64,000 nt of DNA, taken from assembly GCA_024867545.1 (NCBI GenBank), contig JANFNE010000017.1:893001-957000 (forward strand). The letters are read 5' to 3'. The stretch comes from Phytopythium helicoides (Eukaryota; Oomycota; Peronosporomycetes; Pythiales; Pythiaceae). Each line of letters begins with the position of its first letter. Within the stretch, counting starts at the first letter, position 1. Positions 42,101 to 54,856 of the stretch are shown here, one piece after another. The notes beneath the pieces were generated by a model. That model was not told the origin of the DNA, searched no databases, and worked only from the letters and a program-made list of their open reading frames with translations. The position numbers and the translations under genes are program-made.

Positions 42101-43653
42101 AGCAACACTATTTGGGATTTTTAGCTGATGAAGTCCGCGATGAGCACCACGAGGTTTTGGAAGACGATCAAAAACATCATGAGGGATAGAATATCGATCA
42201 CCGATGCTCTCCCATCCCGATGAGCGAGGAATACTCCACACTTCGCTCACTTCGGCAAAGTCCTCTGAGCCGTCAATCGACGAGTTCTCGGTTAGTGAAG
42301 TGGCATCATCATCCCAATCAGTATGGTTCTTCCAGGCGGAAGGCATGATGTGCTGAGTGCCGTCCCAAAAGAACACCTCACTGGATTGCTTGGACTTTCC
42401 GAGTGGAAAGGTGTCAGGGAGGCTTTTAGCATTTTCGCCTGGATGGCGTGATGCAAGCCTATAGTTGCCCACGCAGGCACCAATGATGTAAATTTAATGT
42501 CCAGGAGGAGACACAATACAGGCGAATTCTTACGCTGATTGTTGAACGCCGTTCAGAAAAGATGGTGGAGCCACAGGACTTGTAGTCGACGGAATGGACA
42601 TAAATCGGTTGCCCTACAATTACCGTGTCAAATGACCAACATTGGAGAGATACCCATGAATTAATATGAGGAGTTGGCGTACCGACGGCTGAAAATCGAG
42701 AGGTTTCAGAAACCCGCCAGATTGATGGGTTTCGCTTGCAATGTTCCACAGGTGCGATCGTTCGCTCGAGATGCCAGCACCAATAACACTTATGACTTGT
42801 GTGGGCAGCACTCTGAGAAGTCAATCACAAATATTCAGCACCAGGAATGATTCCTTGCGCTCGACTGTCATTTGCGTTCGCACCTCTCCTCTTGCAGTGG
42901 AAGACATTCCCGCTCAAAGAGTGCCTCCCACTGCGACAACAAGTTTGCGTTGTTCATGGTGATCTTGTCGCCTATGCGCTTCTGTCCGAGCACTGCGCTG
43001 TCCTGCATCCGACGCCAATGAGCTCCAGCGCTTACATCATCCAGTACGACGTAGTTTCGTACTCCGCTAGGCACTCGAGTAGGGTCGTGCAGCACAAATG
43101 TAGCGCCGTCATCGCCGCCAGCGAGAGCAACAAGCAGCCGCACGGCGGCACTCACAGGCACTGCACCTGCTCGCACGGCATTAGCACAACGACCAATAAC
43201 GCTGCTTTAGCCACAACTCGCCTGGGTCGTGCTGTGGTCCTCGTCGCTCTTGCTGCATCAGCTCCTCGCACGCTTCGATTGCTCTGTCCATCTGCTCGAC
43301 GACTCCGAACCTGAAAGTCCAGCGCTGCGTGAGTCTCTCCACCCACACGCAGCCCTCCAACTTCAACTCTCGGCCACGCACACGTCGGCTGCACCGCTGC
43401 TCATCGCGGCCCTCACCCGCGCGAGCTCCCGCAGCGCGCGCGCGTCGCCGTCTTCGTGACAGTCTCTCTGCGTCAGCCGCTCGCGTCAGCTCCCGCCTCC
43501 AGCTCCTCAGCAGCAACTCCAGGTCCGGACGTGGGACAGCAGCCGCTCGAATGCGCCCGTCAGCGAGCGCACGCGGGCGCCGCGGACGTCGCCGCTTCCT
43601 CCGAGCCGCGCGCGTAGCCGCAGCAGCAGCGCCGGCACGTCGTCGTCCGCCAT
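39178..43653 (-). CDS. gamma-tubulin complex component (GCP5/GCP6-like)
   Basis: A multi-exon gene from ATG 43653 (MADDDVPALLLRLRARL; an alternative in-frame ATG is at 43662) to TAA 39178-39180. Spc97/Spc98-family signatures appear in order: LRWLLKKTSSPFLSVLSDVM followed by RDGVVDEGTDPFV (the GRIP1 region 'W..G..D....EF' pattern), ANYLGIVCHWFF, MNRVHWSAGDRLTAA, then in the C-terminal GRIP2 domain YRVEWPVGVVISSQSLAHY, IHRWLLHLRLTVLEMKEVW and QCCYLDEAGDE|IHTAFEDVL across a GTATTT...CAG intron. Frame or intron joins near 43510 and 43180 are unresolved. The protein would be part of the gamma-tubulin ring complex that nucleates microtubules. GCP5/6 is chosen over GCP2/3 by the variable middle insert; this is tentative. 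Confidence 0.72.
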
Positions 43654-43864
43654 GATCGGCATGGCGAGCGCTTGAGGAAAGGGCAGGCCTACTGTTCGCG
43701 TCCCAGGTAGGTGCGATCTGCGACGCGCGCGAAGTTCAACGCTGTCAAGCAAATGCACCTCAGCCGTGCTGCTGCGTCTATTACTTGCTTACTACTGTGT
43801 TCGACTACTGTAGTCCTGCAGCACCAACAAACTACATGAAATACGTGCGCACACCGCACACAAC

Positions 43865-46800
43865 TTACGCCGTGGGTGTCGCGGCAGTGCGAGGAGTCAA
43901 TGAGCTGGCGCTCGTGCCGAGGCACGTGCGCGCCACGTCGTCGAACACCTCCTTGATCTCGCTCGAGCACTCGAGGTAGTCCTGGTCCCAGAACTTGTAA
44001 CTCTTGTTGCGGATCAGCTCGATGAACGTCACGAGCAGCCCCCACGGATGTGGCCGGTTCGCGATCAGGCGCTCGATCAGCACCCGCGTGATTTGCTCCT
44101 TCACCAGCTTGTTGCTCGAGTACGAGAACAGGTAAAGAATCACGCAGCTAAAGTAGTGCGTGTGCGCGTTCGGGTACCGCAGGTGGTTCGCCAGCGCACT
44201 AAAGTACCAGTAGCGGCCCTCTGCGTCCAGCTCGTCGGCCAGGAATCGGAACACGTCCATTGAAGCGCTCTGCTCGAACTTGGCAGTGGTGGCACCGGCA
44301 GTCTTGTCGTCGGCAGCGCGGTTCCCAGCTGGTGACGCCTGCCGAAGGAGAACCGTTCGACATGTCAGGCGATTGCCTCTTTTCCGAGATACAACACCAG
44401 CGCGTTCAGAGCCGGGATCGAGTACTTGCACAGGTCCGGGTCTCGCTCCAGCTGGCTCTGCGGGCGGAGCAGCTTCGCGATCAGATCCGCCGGGAACACT
44501 GCCGCACGGTTCGACGTCGCACGCAGGAACTCATCCACATACTCTTTGATTCCATTATGCGTGAGAGCCGCACCCCACGCTTGCATGAGGCGTGGAGAGA
44601 TGCTAACCTCCGGCAACTGTGCCACCTGAAGGCCCAAGGTGAGCGGATCGGGCAGACGCATCGATCGAGAAAAAGCCGACAGAATCACATTGCGTAGCTG
44701 GACACACGACGCCGGAAGCACGTCACAGAAGCTCGTGTAAAAGTCGCTCAGGAACTCAGGGTAGTCGTGCAAAAGCACAAGGATGATGCGCACAGCTCCC
44801 TTGTACAGCGTTGCAATCGATGGGCTCATCGGGTACACATTGGAATGGCGCACGAACGGCTCAAGGAACACGAACAGGTTCATGAGCAGTCGATGCAGGA
44901 TCTGCCAGCCACGCTGCGCCTTTGCGCGCAGCAGCAACGGCATGAAGCAGCGGTGGGAAATGAGCTCCGTCCACGCGAACACAAATCCTGGCAGCGCCAG
45001 CGGCTGCAGCGAGTTGTAAGCGCTGGCAAACGTGTTCAGCACCTGGAGGTGGATGGCATCCAGAGCCGGCTCCTGTACGGTCAACTCCTTCATCAGGTTC
45101 ACGAACATGCGGAAGAACACACGCTGGTCGAATGGAGCCTTCTTCTTGCGTGAAAGATCATGCGCGGCAACCAGTACGTTCGCAATAGCACCCACTGCGT
45201 GATTCAGAACTTGCAGCTTCGTGTTCGCGTTCTGGTCCAAGTACTTCACCAGCAGTGCCATCAGGAATGTCAGTGCATCAATCACACCATAGTTCAGTGG
45301 AACCTTGGCACCAGCCTTGAGCGCGGCTGGGTCACTTGTAGAGAACGTATTCTTTAGACACGCATCGACACAGAGTTCCGTTCCGAAGCGGAAGAATAGC
45401 GAGATACTCTCGTCATCAGCCAGTAAACCGTACTGCTTCAGCATCTGGATGTACTGGGCGTGGATCTTCGAGTTGCTCGTAGATTCCTTGTAGATTGCAA
45501 TCCAGTGCTCCAGAGCATTGCTCACCGTATGGCGGAACGCTGCATGCTCCTGGATCACATTGCGCTCGGCACCAGGAGCCCCGGGAGCGCCACTTCCGAT
45601 CTTGCCGCTGCCGATCGAGCCCGCACTTTTTGTACGGCTAAGAAGCGGCGGGGGCGCAGCCTTCTTGGCACGCGCCTGGTCCACAAGCGCAGCCAAAATC
45701 TGCACGTTTTTGTTGCCAGTCGCACCGTGGCGCTCGACAATACGCGCCAAGGCGTCAAGCGTGTTCGGCAGCTGCGAGCCGAGACTCACATGCTCCATCG
45801 GCAGGCACTGGCGCACAATGTGTACCGCAAATTCGATTGCCACGCTGTTGCGCTCCATGTTGCGCGTCAGGTAGATGTCGAACTCGGATACTTCAACAAC
45901 CTTGAAGCGCACAAGCGCAATCATAATCTCACAGTGAAGCTTCAGCTTGTCATCCACCGTAGCATGGAGTACCCACTGTGCCACATCCTTACGCAGCTTC
46001 TCGCAGCTCTGTGCCAGCGCCTCCAGCGAGCTCACAAGAATCTCCAAAAACAGCTCGTCGCCGCGACCGCCTCCCAGCTCATACATGAACTTGACGATGC
46101 GGTGCCCAATCTTCAGGCAAGCTTCATCACGAAGCGCAGGCTTCACACTCAAACCGAATAGCGCGAACTTCCCGCAGAACAGCAAACACCTCGCTCTCTG
46201 CTGGAATCGCCAACAGCGACGGAATCTCTCGCTGAGCAGCTGCGGCTTGACGAACCACCTTTTGCACAAACAGATCGAAGCGCTCAAGGAGACCAGCAAA
46301 GCGCTCGAGTCCAGCAGCGACGCTAACCCCGGCGCCGCCATCTTGCATCGCAGCAGCATCCTTGTCGCCACTGACCACAGCACCAGGGTATCCAGTGCCC
46401 GCTCGCGACATTGGCATAGACGTCTGACGCGGGATGCGCTGGAACGCCTCGTACACCACCAGCTGCATGTGCGGCACGCCACCTGCCTTCGGCTTGAACA
46501 CTTCGGGGAGATTTGCAGGATACTGCTGCACACCTCCCGCCGCAGCCGCAGTAGATGCAGGTGATCCCTCGAAGATGTGAACCGGAGCATCAGCCAGCGT
46601 CTTGCCTTGCTGCTGAAGCTGCTGCTGGTATCGCCGACGTGACGCATACGCTGCGCCTAACGCCTCGTCAATGTCGCGCATTGCCTTCTCGGAGGATGCC
46701 TTTTCAATGAGCATACAACCCAGATCCGTGTTCTCGTTTGAGCACACCTGGATCACATGCTCGATCTGCTGAGGGTCTCCCGCAGAGCTCGGGATTAGCG

Positions 46801-49800
46801 AGCGCAGATGAGTGCCGATTGCATTGCGTAGCGGTTCCTTGGCCGTAATGAGAGCGAGCGATCCAGACATGCTCGCCACCATCAAATGCGCAGCCTTGCG
46901 CATTTTAACATCGTCCACTTCAGCAGCAAAGTCCTTCAGAATGATCTCGCGCGTAGTAATGCACGCAATGGTCACACTACGCTCGACCACTGGCGAAATA
47001 ACTTCGCGGATGGCACGATCAACAGCAAGCGGCACAAGCCGCCGCAAATTCACGTTCCGGAGTGGTAGCTCCGGGTTCACAGCAACATAAGAAGCCAAGT
47101 TCGGGATCACAGTCGACTCTGACGCAGATGTGCTGTGGACCGACGTGCCATATTCAGCTCGACCACCCGGTGGCGGACTTCCGGCGGGGGCAAATGCGCC
47201 AGCGCCAGCCTTGAGTCCCTTGGACGGCGTCACAGGACCAGACAGTGACTTCTGCAGCTTCGGTCCGCCAGGAGGAGGTGTCGCCGACCGCATTCCAACC
47301 ACTGGCTTTACGACCTTGACGTTGAAGTCAGGATTTCCAGCACGGGGAGGGCTCAGACGAGTACGAAGTAAGTTCGCCTTCCGCTGGTCCTCAACATTCA
47401 GCTTGAACGACTTGAATAGCACCTCAATCTCAAACTTGAGATTCAGCTTGAGGTCCGGCACATCATAGATCTCACGCATGGCGTGAATCATTCCCATAAT
47501 CCACGGGTTCGGCGGACGGAAAATCTTGGACTTCTTGCACCCTTCGAGGATCTTCGCAACGAATGGCGTAACGGCAATCAGATGACCCGTCTCGTACCCA
47601 ACGTACAGCAGCTCCTTGATGTCCAGATCACGCTGCAGCAGTGGCTTGTTACGAGACAGAGTGAACACACCGAGCCACGAGCCAAGGTTCTTGAGAAGCG
47701 AGCGCTGCTGCGAGTTCGTCGTGATCGTGCCTGACGTCAGCAACTTTCGTGCATTTTGCAGCGTGCGCTTGAGAATCTCTGTCTCCAGGTCAGGTCGCAT
47801 CAGCTTCTCAATGAATATGAGGTACACAGTGTGGTAGTTCGGCTGCGTCGCAATACGCTTGACCACAAGGTAGTTCGCCATCCATGCGTGGAACGACTCT
47901 GCCAGCATTTTGCGCACCTCTGGAATCTTGGCTTCGAGGTTCGAGATCGACATATTGTTCACAATGAAGTGAATCCTGTCCTTAACACTCTCTTCAGGCT
48001 GCGGAATCTCTTCGTTGTCATCGATTTTGGTCGAGTCGTTGAAGATATGGTCCACACTCATCACTGCGGGAGCTTGCGGTTGGGTTGGTGCTGCCACCTT
48101 CGGTGAAACTGGAGGACGATTCAGAATCGACTGTGGGACTTGCAGCCCAAGCGTGGCCGATCCCGATGGCAAGTCATCCGTTGTCGAGGCATGACGAGGC
48201 GGACCGGCCGTGGGCGGGGGCGACATCGCAAAGTTTGATCCAGATGCACCCGCCGGGGATAGCCGAGAGCTGGACGCACTCAGACCTCCTACACCAACAG
48301 CATTACTCGCGCCACCATCAGCACCGAGCAGAGAGGGTGCTCCATCCTGGCCCACCCATCTGCACAGATCGCGTCACTTGATTTACTTGCCGCATGATCT
48401 CTGGCAGTGCATGTTGCAGGTGAGGGATCTGGGATAGGTTCGTGCAATAGGCTGGCAACTCCCGGAGTCGCGGCACAAACTGTTGCAAAGCGCAAGCACC
48501 GAAGAAGAAAAACTTCGAGTTGACCGGTTCACGCAGGCTCTCCAGAACCGAGCGCAATGCAGTCTGCAGGAAGTTTGGCGGCAACACTTGATGCTCGATC
48601 AGCTTGCCAAAGAGCACACCAGTGATGCGCAGCTCCATCTCTGGGTACCGCGGGAAGAAGCGGTACTCATCGAATAGGTTGTGGATCATGCAGTAGAAGA
48701 TCTGACGTTCACGCTCATCTCGAGACCCCTGGAACCGTTTCAGCATCGCTACCACGTCGTTGATATTCTGCTCAGATGTGTAGATCTGCTGGAAATACGC
48801 GTTCGCCTTGCTCCTCAATCATTTCGGGGGTAAAGCTCGGCGTATCTCCACCAGCTGTACCCGCAGGACCAGCTGCAGGGGCTCCACCGGCTTGCCCAGC
48901 TGCATCGCTTGGTGCGGGTACGGGTGCACTCACAGCCGCCTCCGCAGGCGGTCGCGTCGAGGAAGCAATTACTGGGTGTGCTTCCATACACAACTTAATA
49001 AGTCTCTTGAGCTCCTGTGAAATTGCTGGTGGCAACGCCGATTGGCCGGCAAGAATGCACTTCAGCATAATGGCGAGCGACTCGATAGATAGTACGTGGC
49101 TGGTTTGGGGCGTGATACTTCCCTTTGGTATCGCACGCGCGTAATTGCGGTGGACAAACGCCAGACAAGACGTTGCGAACGCCGTACGCTGAGAAGCAAG
49201 CCGCTCCATGAGCCACGTCTCAAGGTTCAGCACTTCGTGGTTCGTGCCCATGATGGCAAGCGCGAGTGAGAACGAAAAGTAGTTCGAGTGGATCGCCGAC
49301 GAATATGCGTCGCCAGTGTTCCGGAACAGTGCAAAGAGTCTTGAGATAATCTGCGGGTTCGTAGCCGCGTAAAAGCATTTGACACTTGCGTACAACACAA
49401 GCTTCGGCGCGACAGACCAAAGATACCGCATGATGAGTGGCGCGTTTGGACGACCCATAATGTACTGCCCAAACAAGTCGGAGAACACGTCGTCACGAAG
49501 ACCGTTCCAACGCGGATTCGCTTGCGCGAGGTTCGCAATCAACACATCGGGGCATGTCTTCATCCCCATCTCCAGCAACTTCCTCACATCTCCGTAGCAA
49601 TCCTTCTCCGAAACATTCAGCAATGTTTCCACCACATCAAGGGAGAACCAAACGCCGTTTGCAGGGACACCTGAGGCGTCAGCTCCTTCAAATGGTGCCA
49701 GCTTGCGCGGTGAGTCAGTGAACGACAGCACCTCCGCAGGGGATTCAATTGCAGCCTTCAGAATACTAATATGAGCGCGACTATACTTCCACGGACGTAG

Positions 49801-51026
49801 TAGCGTAGCAAGGCGGAGCTTCGTTTGGGAAAAGCGCTGGTACGCCGTCACCAAAATGCGGAACTGCGCTGCGTTCTGAATGAACAAGTCTTCTCGGTCG
49901 AGCTTCTCAGCTACCTTCACCCACTTGATCGACCCGTAGTCCTTCTGCAGCACCTCCGCAATCACATCCAGGTTCCATGAGTCATGGCGGACCGCTCGAC
50001 GACAGCTCTCCCCCAGTTGCGTCAAAGTCAATCGATAGATTCGACATGAGCGTCGCGCCGTTCTCCGCGTCCAGACCCGAAAAAGTGCGCGCCAACATGA
50101 CAAGCATGCCAGCGACTTGGGCCGGTGGGATCGTGGGTGCATTCTTGAGCCCTGCTTCCGCCAGCAGCGTCCGGAATGCCTGCGGCGTTGCCGTGCACGA
50201 GTACCCAACGTCCTCCATAAGTTCGTAGAACAGGCAGCTGGTGGATACATCAGTGATGAGCTTGTCGACAAAGTCAGCGTCGGCCACCTGCTCGCAGTCG
50301 ACGTGGCTCGGGTCGCCCATGATGAGCGGCGCGATCTCCATGGACCCCACATCCGTCGGGTGGGCTGCCGAGATGCTGGCTAGGAACGAGTCTGTCTCGG
50401 CCATGTCATGGGCGAAGGCTTTGTGGAGTCGCAACGTGTAGACGAGCGCGTGCAACACATCTGGCGGTAGCTTGGCGCCGCAGGTAGAGAGCTCGGGGAT
50501 CTTGGCGCGCAGGAACTGCACAGCCTCGGCGGCGCTGACGCGGTCTTCGCCCTGCGCGAACGCGAGTCCGATGGTGACCTGCTGCGGCACGCTGAGCTTG
50601 AGTATCCGCGCAAAGTTGTTGAGGAAGTCCTGCGAGACGGCGCCGCGAGCGCCGGCCGCGCCCTGCAGCGAGCCCTGGATGGCCTCGCACAGGAAGGTGG
50701 TGAAGTTGGGCCGCGAGGACGCCTGCGCGACCTCGTGCGTGAGCAGCTGGATCTTGAGCGCGTCCTTCTGCTGCGCGCGCGCGTCGCGGAAGTCCACCTC
50801 CTTAACCAGGCAGCTCAGCAGGAAGATGCGCGCGTCTTCCCCGTAGAGCCCCACGAGCTGCGGGTCGACGTCAAAACCGGTAAGTGACGAGTCCTCGCGC
50901 GAGCTCGACGGCCCGCGCCGCACGCACCTGGTTGAGCTCGGCCACGTTGGTCTTGAAGTTCTTCTTGCTGAGGTTAGTCACCAGGTAGCTGATCTGCCAG
51001 AACAGCGGCGACGCGAACGACACCAT
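43865..51026 (-). CDS. CNOT1: CCR4-NOT transcription complex subunit 1 (CNOT1/Not1)
   Basis: Exon 1 (ATG 51026 to 50928) encodes MVSFASPLFWQISYLVTNLS and is followed by a short GTGCGT intron; the rest is a nearly continuous frame of about 2,300 codons. Landmarks include DYGSIKWVKVAEKLDRED, the MIF4G-like region (YFQQIYTSEQNINDVV, QIFYCMIHNLFDEYRFFPRY), the CAF40-binding region (VAVNPELPLRNVNLRRLVP) and the NOT superfamily domain at the C-terminus (GRYWYFSALANHLRYPNAHT, NRPHPWGLLVTFIELI). Single-base frame changes lie near 49995 (GGGGG), 48800, 48345 (GGG), 46160 (TTT) and 44370-44340; each restores known CNOT1 homology. CNOT1 is the scaffold of the deadenylase complex that shortens mRNA tails. 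Confidence 0.93.
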
Positions 51027-51306
51027 GGCGGCGGCTGGCGGCGCGCTCGGTAGCTCGCGCGCACTTTCTCGCTCGGTTGGGATCTAAGGTTGGAAGGGGG
51101 CCGGCCGCGTCGGCCCCGTGGCGGGAGGATTGGCTCCCCGGGAGTCAACCACAAAGAATTCGGGACCGAGTCCCCAAGACCGCATGTTGAGGTTGGGGAC
51201 GCTTCGGGAGCGCGGTCTGAGTTGCGGGCGGCTGCGTGGCCCACACCAGGCAACCTGTGCCGAACACTCGGCAGCGCAGCAGCAGCGAGGCGCGACGCAG
51301 CGAGCG

Positions 51307-53649
51307 ACATGCCGGCGACGGCCGCCATCCACTTCGAGGGGCCGCCCGAGGCCGGCGACTTCTTCTTCGGCAGCGTGCTGGGCCAGGGCTCGTACGCCAA
51401 GGTGCGTGCGCGGCGGTGTTGTGCGGCGCGGCGCGGCGGCTGACGATGGCGACGCGCGCCGGACCGCAGGTTTTCCATGCGCGGCTCAAGAAGAGCGGCG
51501 CCGACCTGGCCGTCAAGGTCATGGACCAGAGCTTCATCCGCAAGGAGAACAAGACGGCCTTCGTGCTCACCGAGCGCAAGGTCATGTCGCGCCTGCTGCA
51601 CCCCAACATCGTGCGCTTCTACTGCAGCTTCCGGGTGCGTCTCCTGCGGCCTCTGCGATGGCACTCTACACGCGCACGACTGACTCGTTAGCGCTGTAAC
51701 GCGACGTCGACGAGAACAGGACGCGCAGAGCCTGTACCTGGTCATGGAGCTGTGCCGCGGGGGAGACCTGTTCGGGGTCATTATGCAAGTCTACAGTGAT
51801 GCGCATGATGCAGCGGCTTGTGCATCGGGCTGACGCGAGCGTGCCTCTCTTACAGTAATGAGCGCAAGAAGCAGGAGGAGAACAACGTCTCCGACACGGC
51901 CTGCGACATGCGCACCACCAAATTCTACGCGGCGGAGCTCGTCAAGGCGCTAGAGTTCATGCACGCGCAGGTTCGGCTGCCGTTCAAGTGGTACCGTCCA
52001 CCAAGCATACATCTCAACTCGTTCTCCTAGTGCAGCGTGTCATCCACCGCGACATCAAGCCGGACAATCTTCTCCTCAGGTGGGTGATGGCGCCTTGATG
52101 ATCGCAAAAGTGGTGCAACTCACGTTTTTAATCGGCCGTCAGTGAGGATGGACACCTCAAGGTCACCGACTTCGGCACAGCCAAGGTAAGAGTGTGTGTG
52201 GATTGAAATCAGCGCACTCGGATCGTACTAAGCTTCGATACAGGACCAAGATGACAAGGGCAACGATATGAACCAGTTCTGCGGGACTGCGTCATATGTG
52301 TCCCCCGAGGTCCTCCACGACAAGTCGGCTGGTCGTCCGGCTGACCTCTGGGCACTCGGCTGTGTCATCTACCAGGTACGCGTTACAATCGGATGCACCG
52401 TTCAAATAGTCGTATGTCAGTGCTCACTGTATTCATGTCCAGCTGCTGACGGGTCGCACACCATTCATCGCGGAGAACGACTACCTTACCTTCCAAGTGG
52501 TATGGAACTGGATTTGAGCGAGCGGGAAGACGTCCTCCAAATATCTCAAAGATGCTGCGAGCGTCGCGTGTGACTTGCAGATTATCAACCACTCGAACGA
52601 TGAGTTCGACTTCCCTGACAGCGTGCCTGAGCTCGCTCAAGACCTCATTCGCAAGCTGCTTGTCCAGGTAATTTGATTGTAATGCTTTCTCCACTGTACC
52701 TAGAGCTTGAAAATAACAATATTTCCAGGATCCGGAACAACGAATTGGCGCTGAGCAGAGCGAAGAAGGCTACGCAGAGCTTCGTGTGAGCTGTAGTTGG
52801 CTTCCGCTCGGCACTGATACGAGTAGGGAAATCTAACATCCTTGCTTGGGTGCATGTTGCCTCCAGAACCATCCATTCTTTGAAGACATCAACTGGGAAA
52901 GCCTCGCCGGTGAGGAGTCTCCCTTTATTCCGCCGAAGCTTGAGTTGCCCGAGCCGAAACTGGTGCGTGCAATTTGGTGAACTCTTCCTCTGCCTTATCA
53001 CTGACTTTCATATATAGGATGGCGCAACGGAGAACTGGAGCGTTGCCGAGTTCTTCACCGACGATTTCTCCGAGAGCACAACCGACGAGTTTAGGTGAGA
53101 AGTCATATCTATAACCAAGGCCATAGCCGACGCGAAATGGCTGACGACGCTGCATCGCTCTGGTACAGCAGGCGTTCCCGAAGTGGAAGCTCTATGCGAA
53201 GCAACCGTCCGTCATGCATAATGTACGACGAGCAGATCCGCTTCGAATCGACGGTGAAGATCCACTCAAAGCTGTTCAACCGTAGCCGTGAGGTTTGTGT
53301 CTGTTTTATGCTGGTAGCTAGAATATTTCTGTTTTCATGCCGTACTAATGTTTGGTTGACTGAGGTAGCTTTACTTGACGGACGCTCCACGCCTTGTGAC
53401 TGTGAGCACGTGGTCGGGTCGATTCAAGTCTGAGATCCCCCTAACGCACGACACCAAGGTTAACCCGATCGACTCAAACACGTTCGACGTGATCGCGGTG
53501 CGTGATAAGTGGTCACTAGAACAAAAGCAGAGATTTGTTAGTGACTCGATTCTTGTCAGCCTTCGGGAACGTTCCGGATTACAGACCCGACCAACTCGTC
53601 GCAGTCGTGGGTCATTGCCATCTCTCAGGCGGTGCGCGAGGCCGAGTGA
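51307..53649 (+). CDS. 3-phosphoinositide-dependent protein kinase 1 (PDK1) with PH domain
   Basis: About a dozen exons from ATG 51307 (first intron after GQGSYAK, donor GTGCGT). Kinase landmarks: gly loop [20 protein letters not shown], Lys in [35 protein letters not shown], the PDK1-type activation loop [20 protein letters not shown] and [17 protein letters not shown]. The C-terminal extension ([12 protein letters not shown]) leads to a PH domain ([20 protein letters not shown], then [20 protein letters not shown]) ending with [18 protein letters not shown] at TGA 53647-53649. PDK1 phosphorylates AGC-kinase T-loops downstream of PI3K lipids at the membrane. Divergent from CNOT1 with 280 bp between starts. 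Confidence 0.88.
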
Positions 53650-53893
53650 GTCGGATTCTCCGCACCGAGGAAGAAGTTGCGGCTCTGCTGATGCGTCGCA
53701 TCGTCCATTCCAAGCATCGTGTAGTCCAGAGCGCCGTGAGCTGCGTGTGCATGGTGAGTTGGCGGCGCATGTAGACAGGCAGCATGTACTTCGAAGTAGC
53801 AGCAGCACCTCGGTTTAAAACCCATAATGAAGCCAAGGTGGTTGGTTGTTCAGCTACATCAGCTCTATTTACGCCCTACTAGGAACTGGTGCT

Positions 53894-54721
53894 TCAAGCC
53901 ACGGCCGAGCGCAAGATGTTGAATGCTGCAACGTATTGCAGCGCTGTGTGCTTGAGGCTATAGTCGCCTGACCGCAGCTGCGCCTTGTCGAACAGCGCCG
54001 ACAGATTCTCCACAGGCTTGCGCACGCGATCAAGCGACGACAAACTTTCAAGGAACTCATCGAGGAGATGGTCAATAGGCGCCACGGTACGGCATGGCGT
54101 GTACTGCACCTCGACGACGAGCCCGCGCGGCTGGTTGTTGCGTGACATGAATGTGCACACGCTGACGAGGAAGTCGCCGACGACGTACTGGGTGCCCTCG
54201 AACTGCCCATCCGACTTGAAGGCGTAGATCTCGACCTGCTGCAGGATGTTGGCACCCTCCAGCCCGCACTCGAGAAGCGAGCACTCCTCAGCCATGCTCT
54301 CGATACCGTTATCGCTCGCTCCCAGCGTTTTCGGCCGCTCGTTTACCAGCACAGCGTAGACCAGGTCATCGTTCTGGGACATACGCAGCATGAACATGCG
54401 CTGATTCGTGTAGCCGTCTGTGGTTGTGAGCGCAAAGCAGCGCCGGCAAGAGTCAGCCTAGCAACGGCTGCTCGCGTGCGTCCCACACCACGCACCTGTG
54501 AGCGTCTTGCGGTTGAACAGGCGGCAGTGCACGATGTGGCGGCCGACCTTGTGGCCGCCCATGGCCTCGAGCTTGCGCAGCAGCTCCTGGTACTTGAGCG
54601 TGATGTTGGCGTCCTGGATGATCACGACCCTGGCACAGCCGCTCCATCAGTGCTGTGGCTACGTGCAGCAACAGGGTTACACCGCCCTCAGGCCCGCCGC
54701 GCACCTCGTCATCCCCGTCAT
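53894..54721 (-). CDS. MED20: Mediator subunit 20 (MED20)
   Basis: Three exons. The first is tiny: ATG 54721 gives MTGMT, then GTGCGC...CAG to RVVIIQDANITLKYQELLRK followed by KLEAMGGHKVGRHIVHCRLF, then a GTGCGT...CAG intron to DGYTNQRMFMLRMSQNDD. The C-terminal domain shows the MED20 core: GTQYVVGDFLVSVCTFMS, RGLVVEVQYTPC and LLDEFLESL, ending at 53894. MED20 belongs to the Mediator head and links activators to RNA polymerase II. The length of about 215 residues fits. Divergent from the WRKY19-like gene. Confidence 0.82.
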
Positions 54722-54856
54722 GGCCGCCGACACTTCTGGCGCCTCCGCTCGCTCTTGGTCGGTCGATGCAAAAGAAAGAGTCGGGCTTCCGCCTGCGTAC
54801 CCGATCGTACCCCAGGTTACACTCGGTGCGAGGAAGGGAAAGCGGCGGCAACCGCC

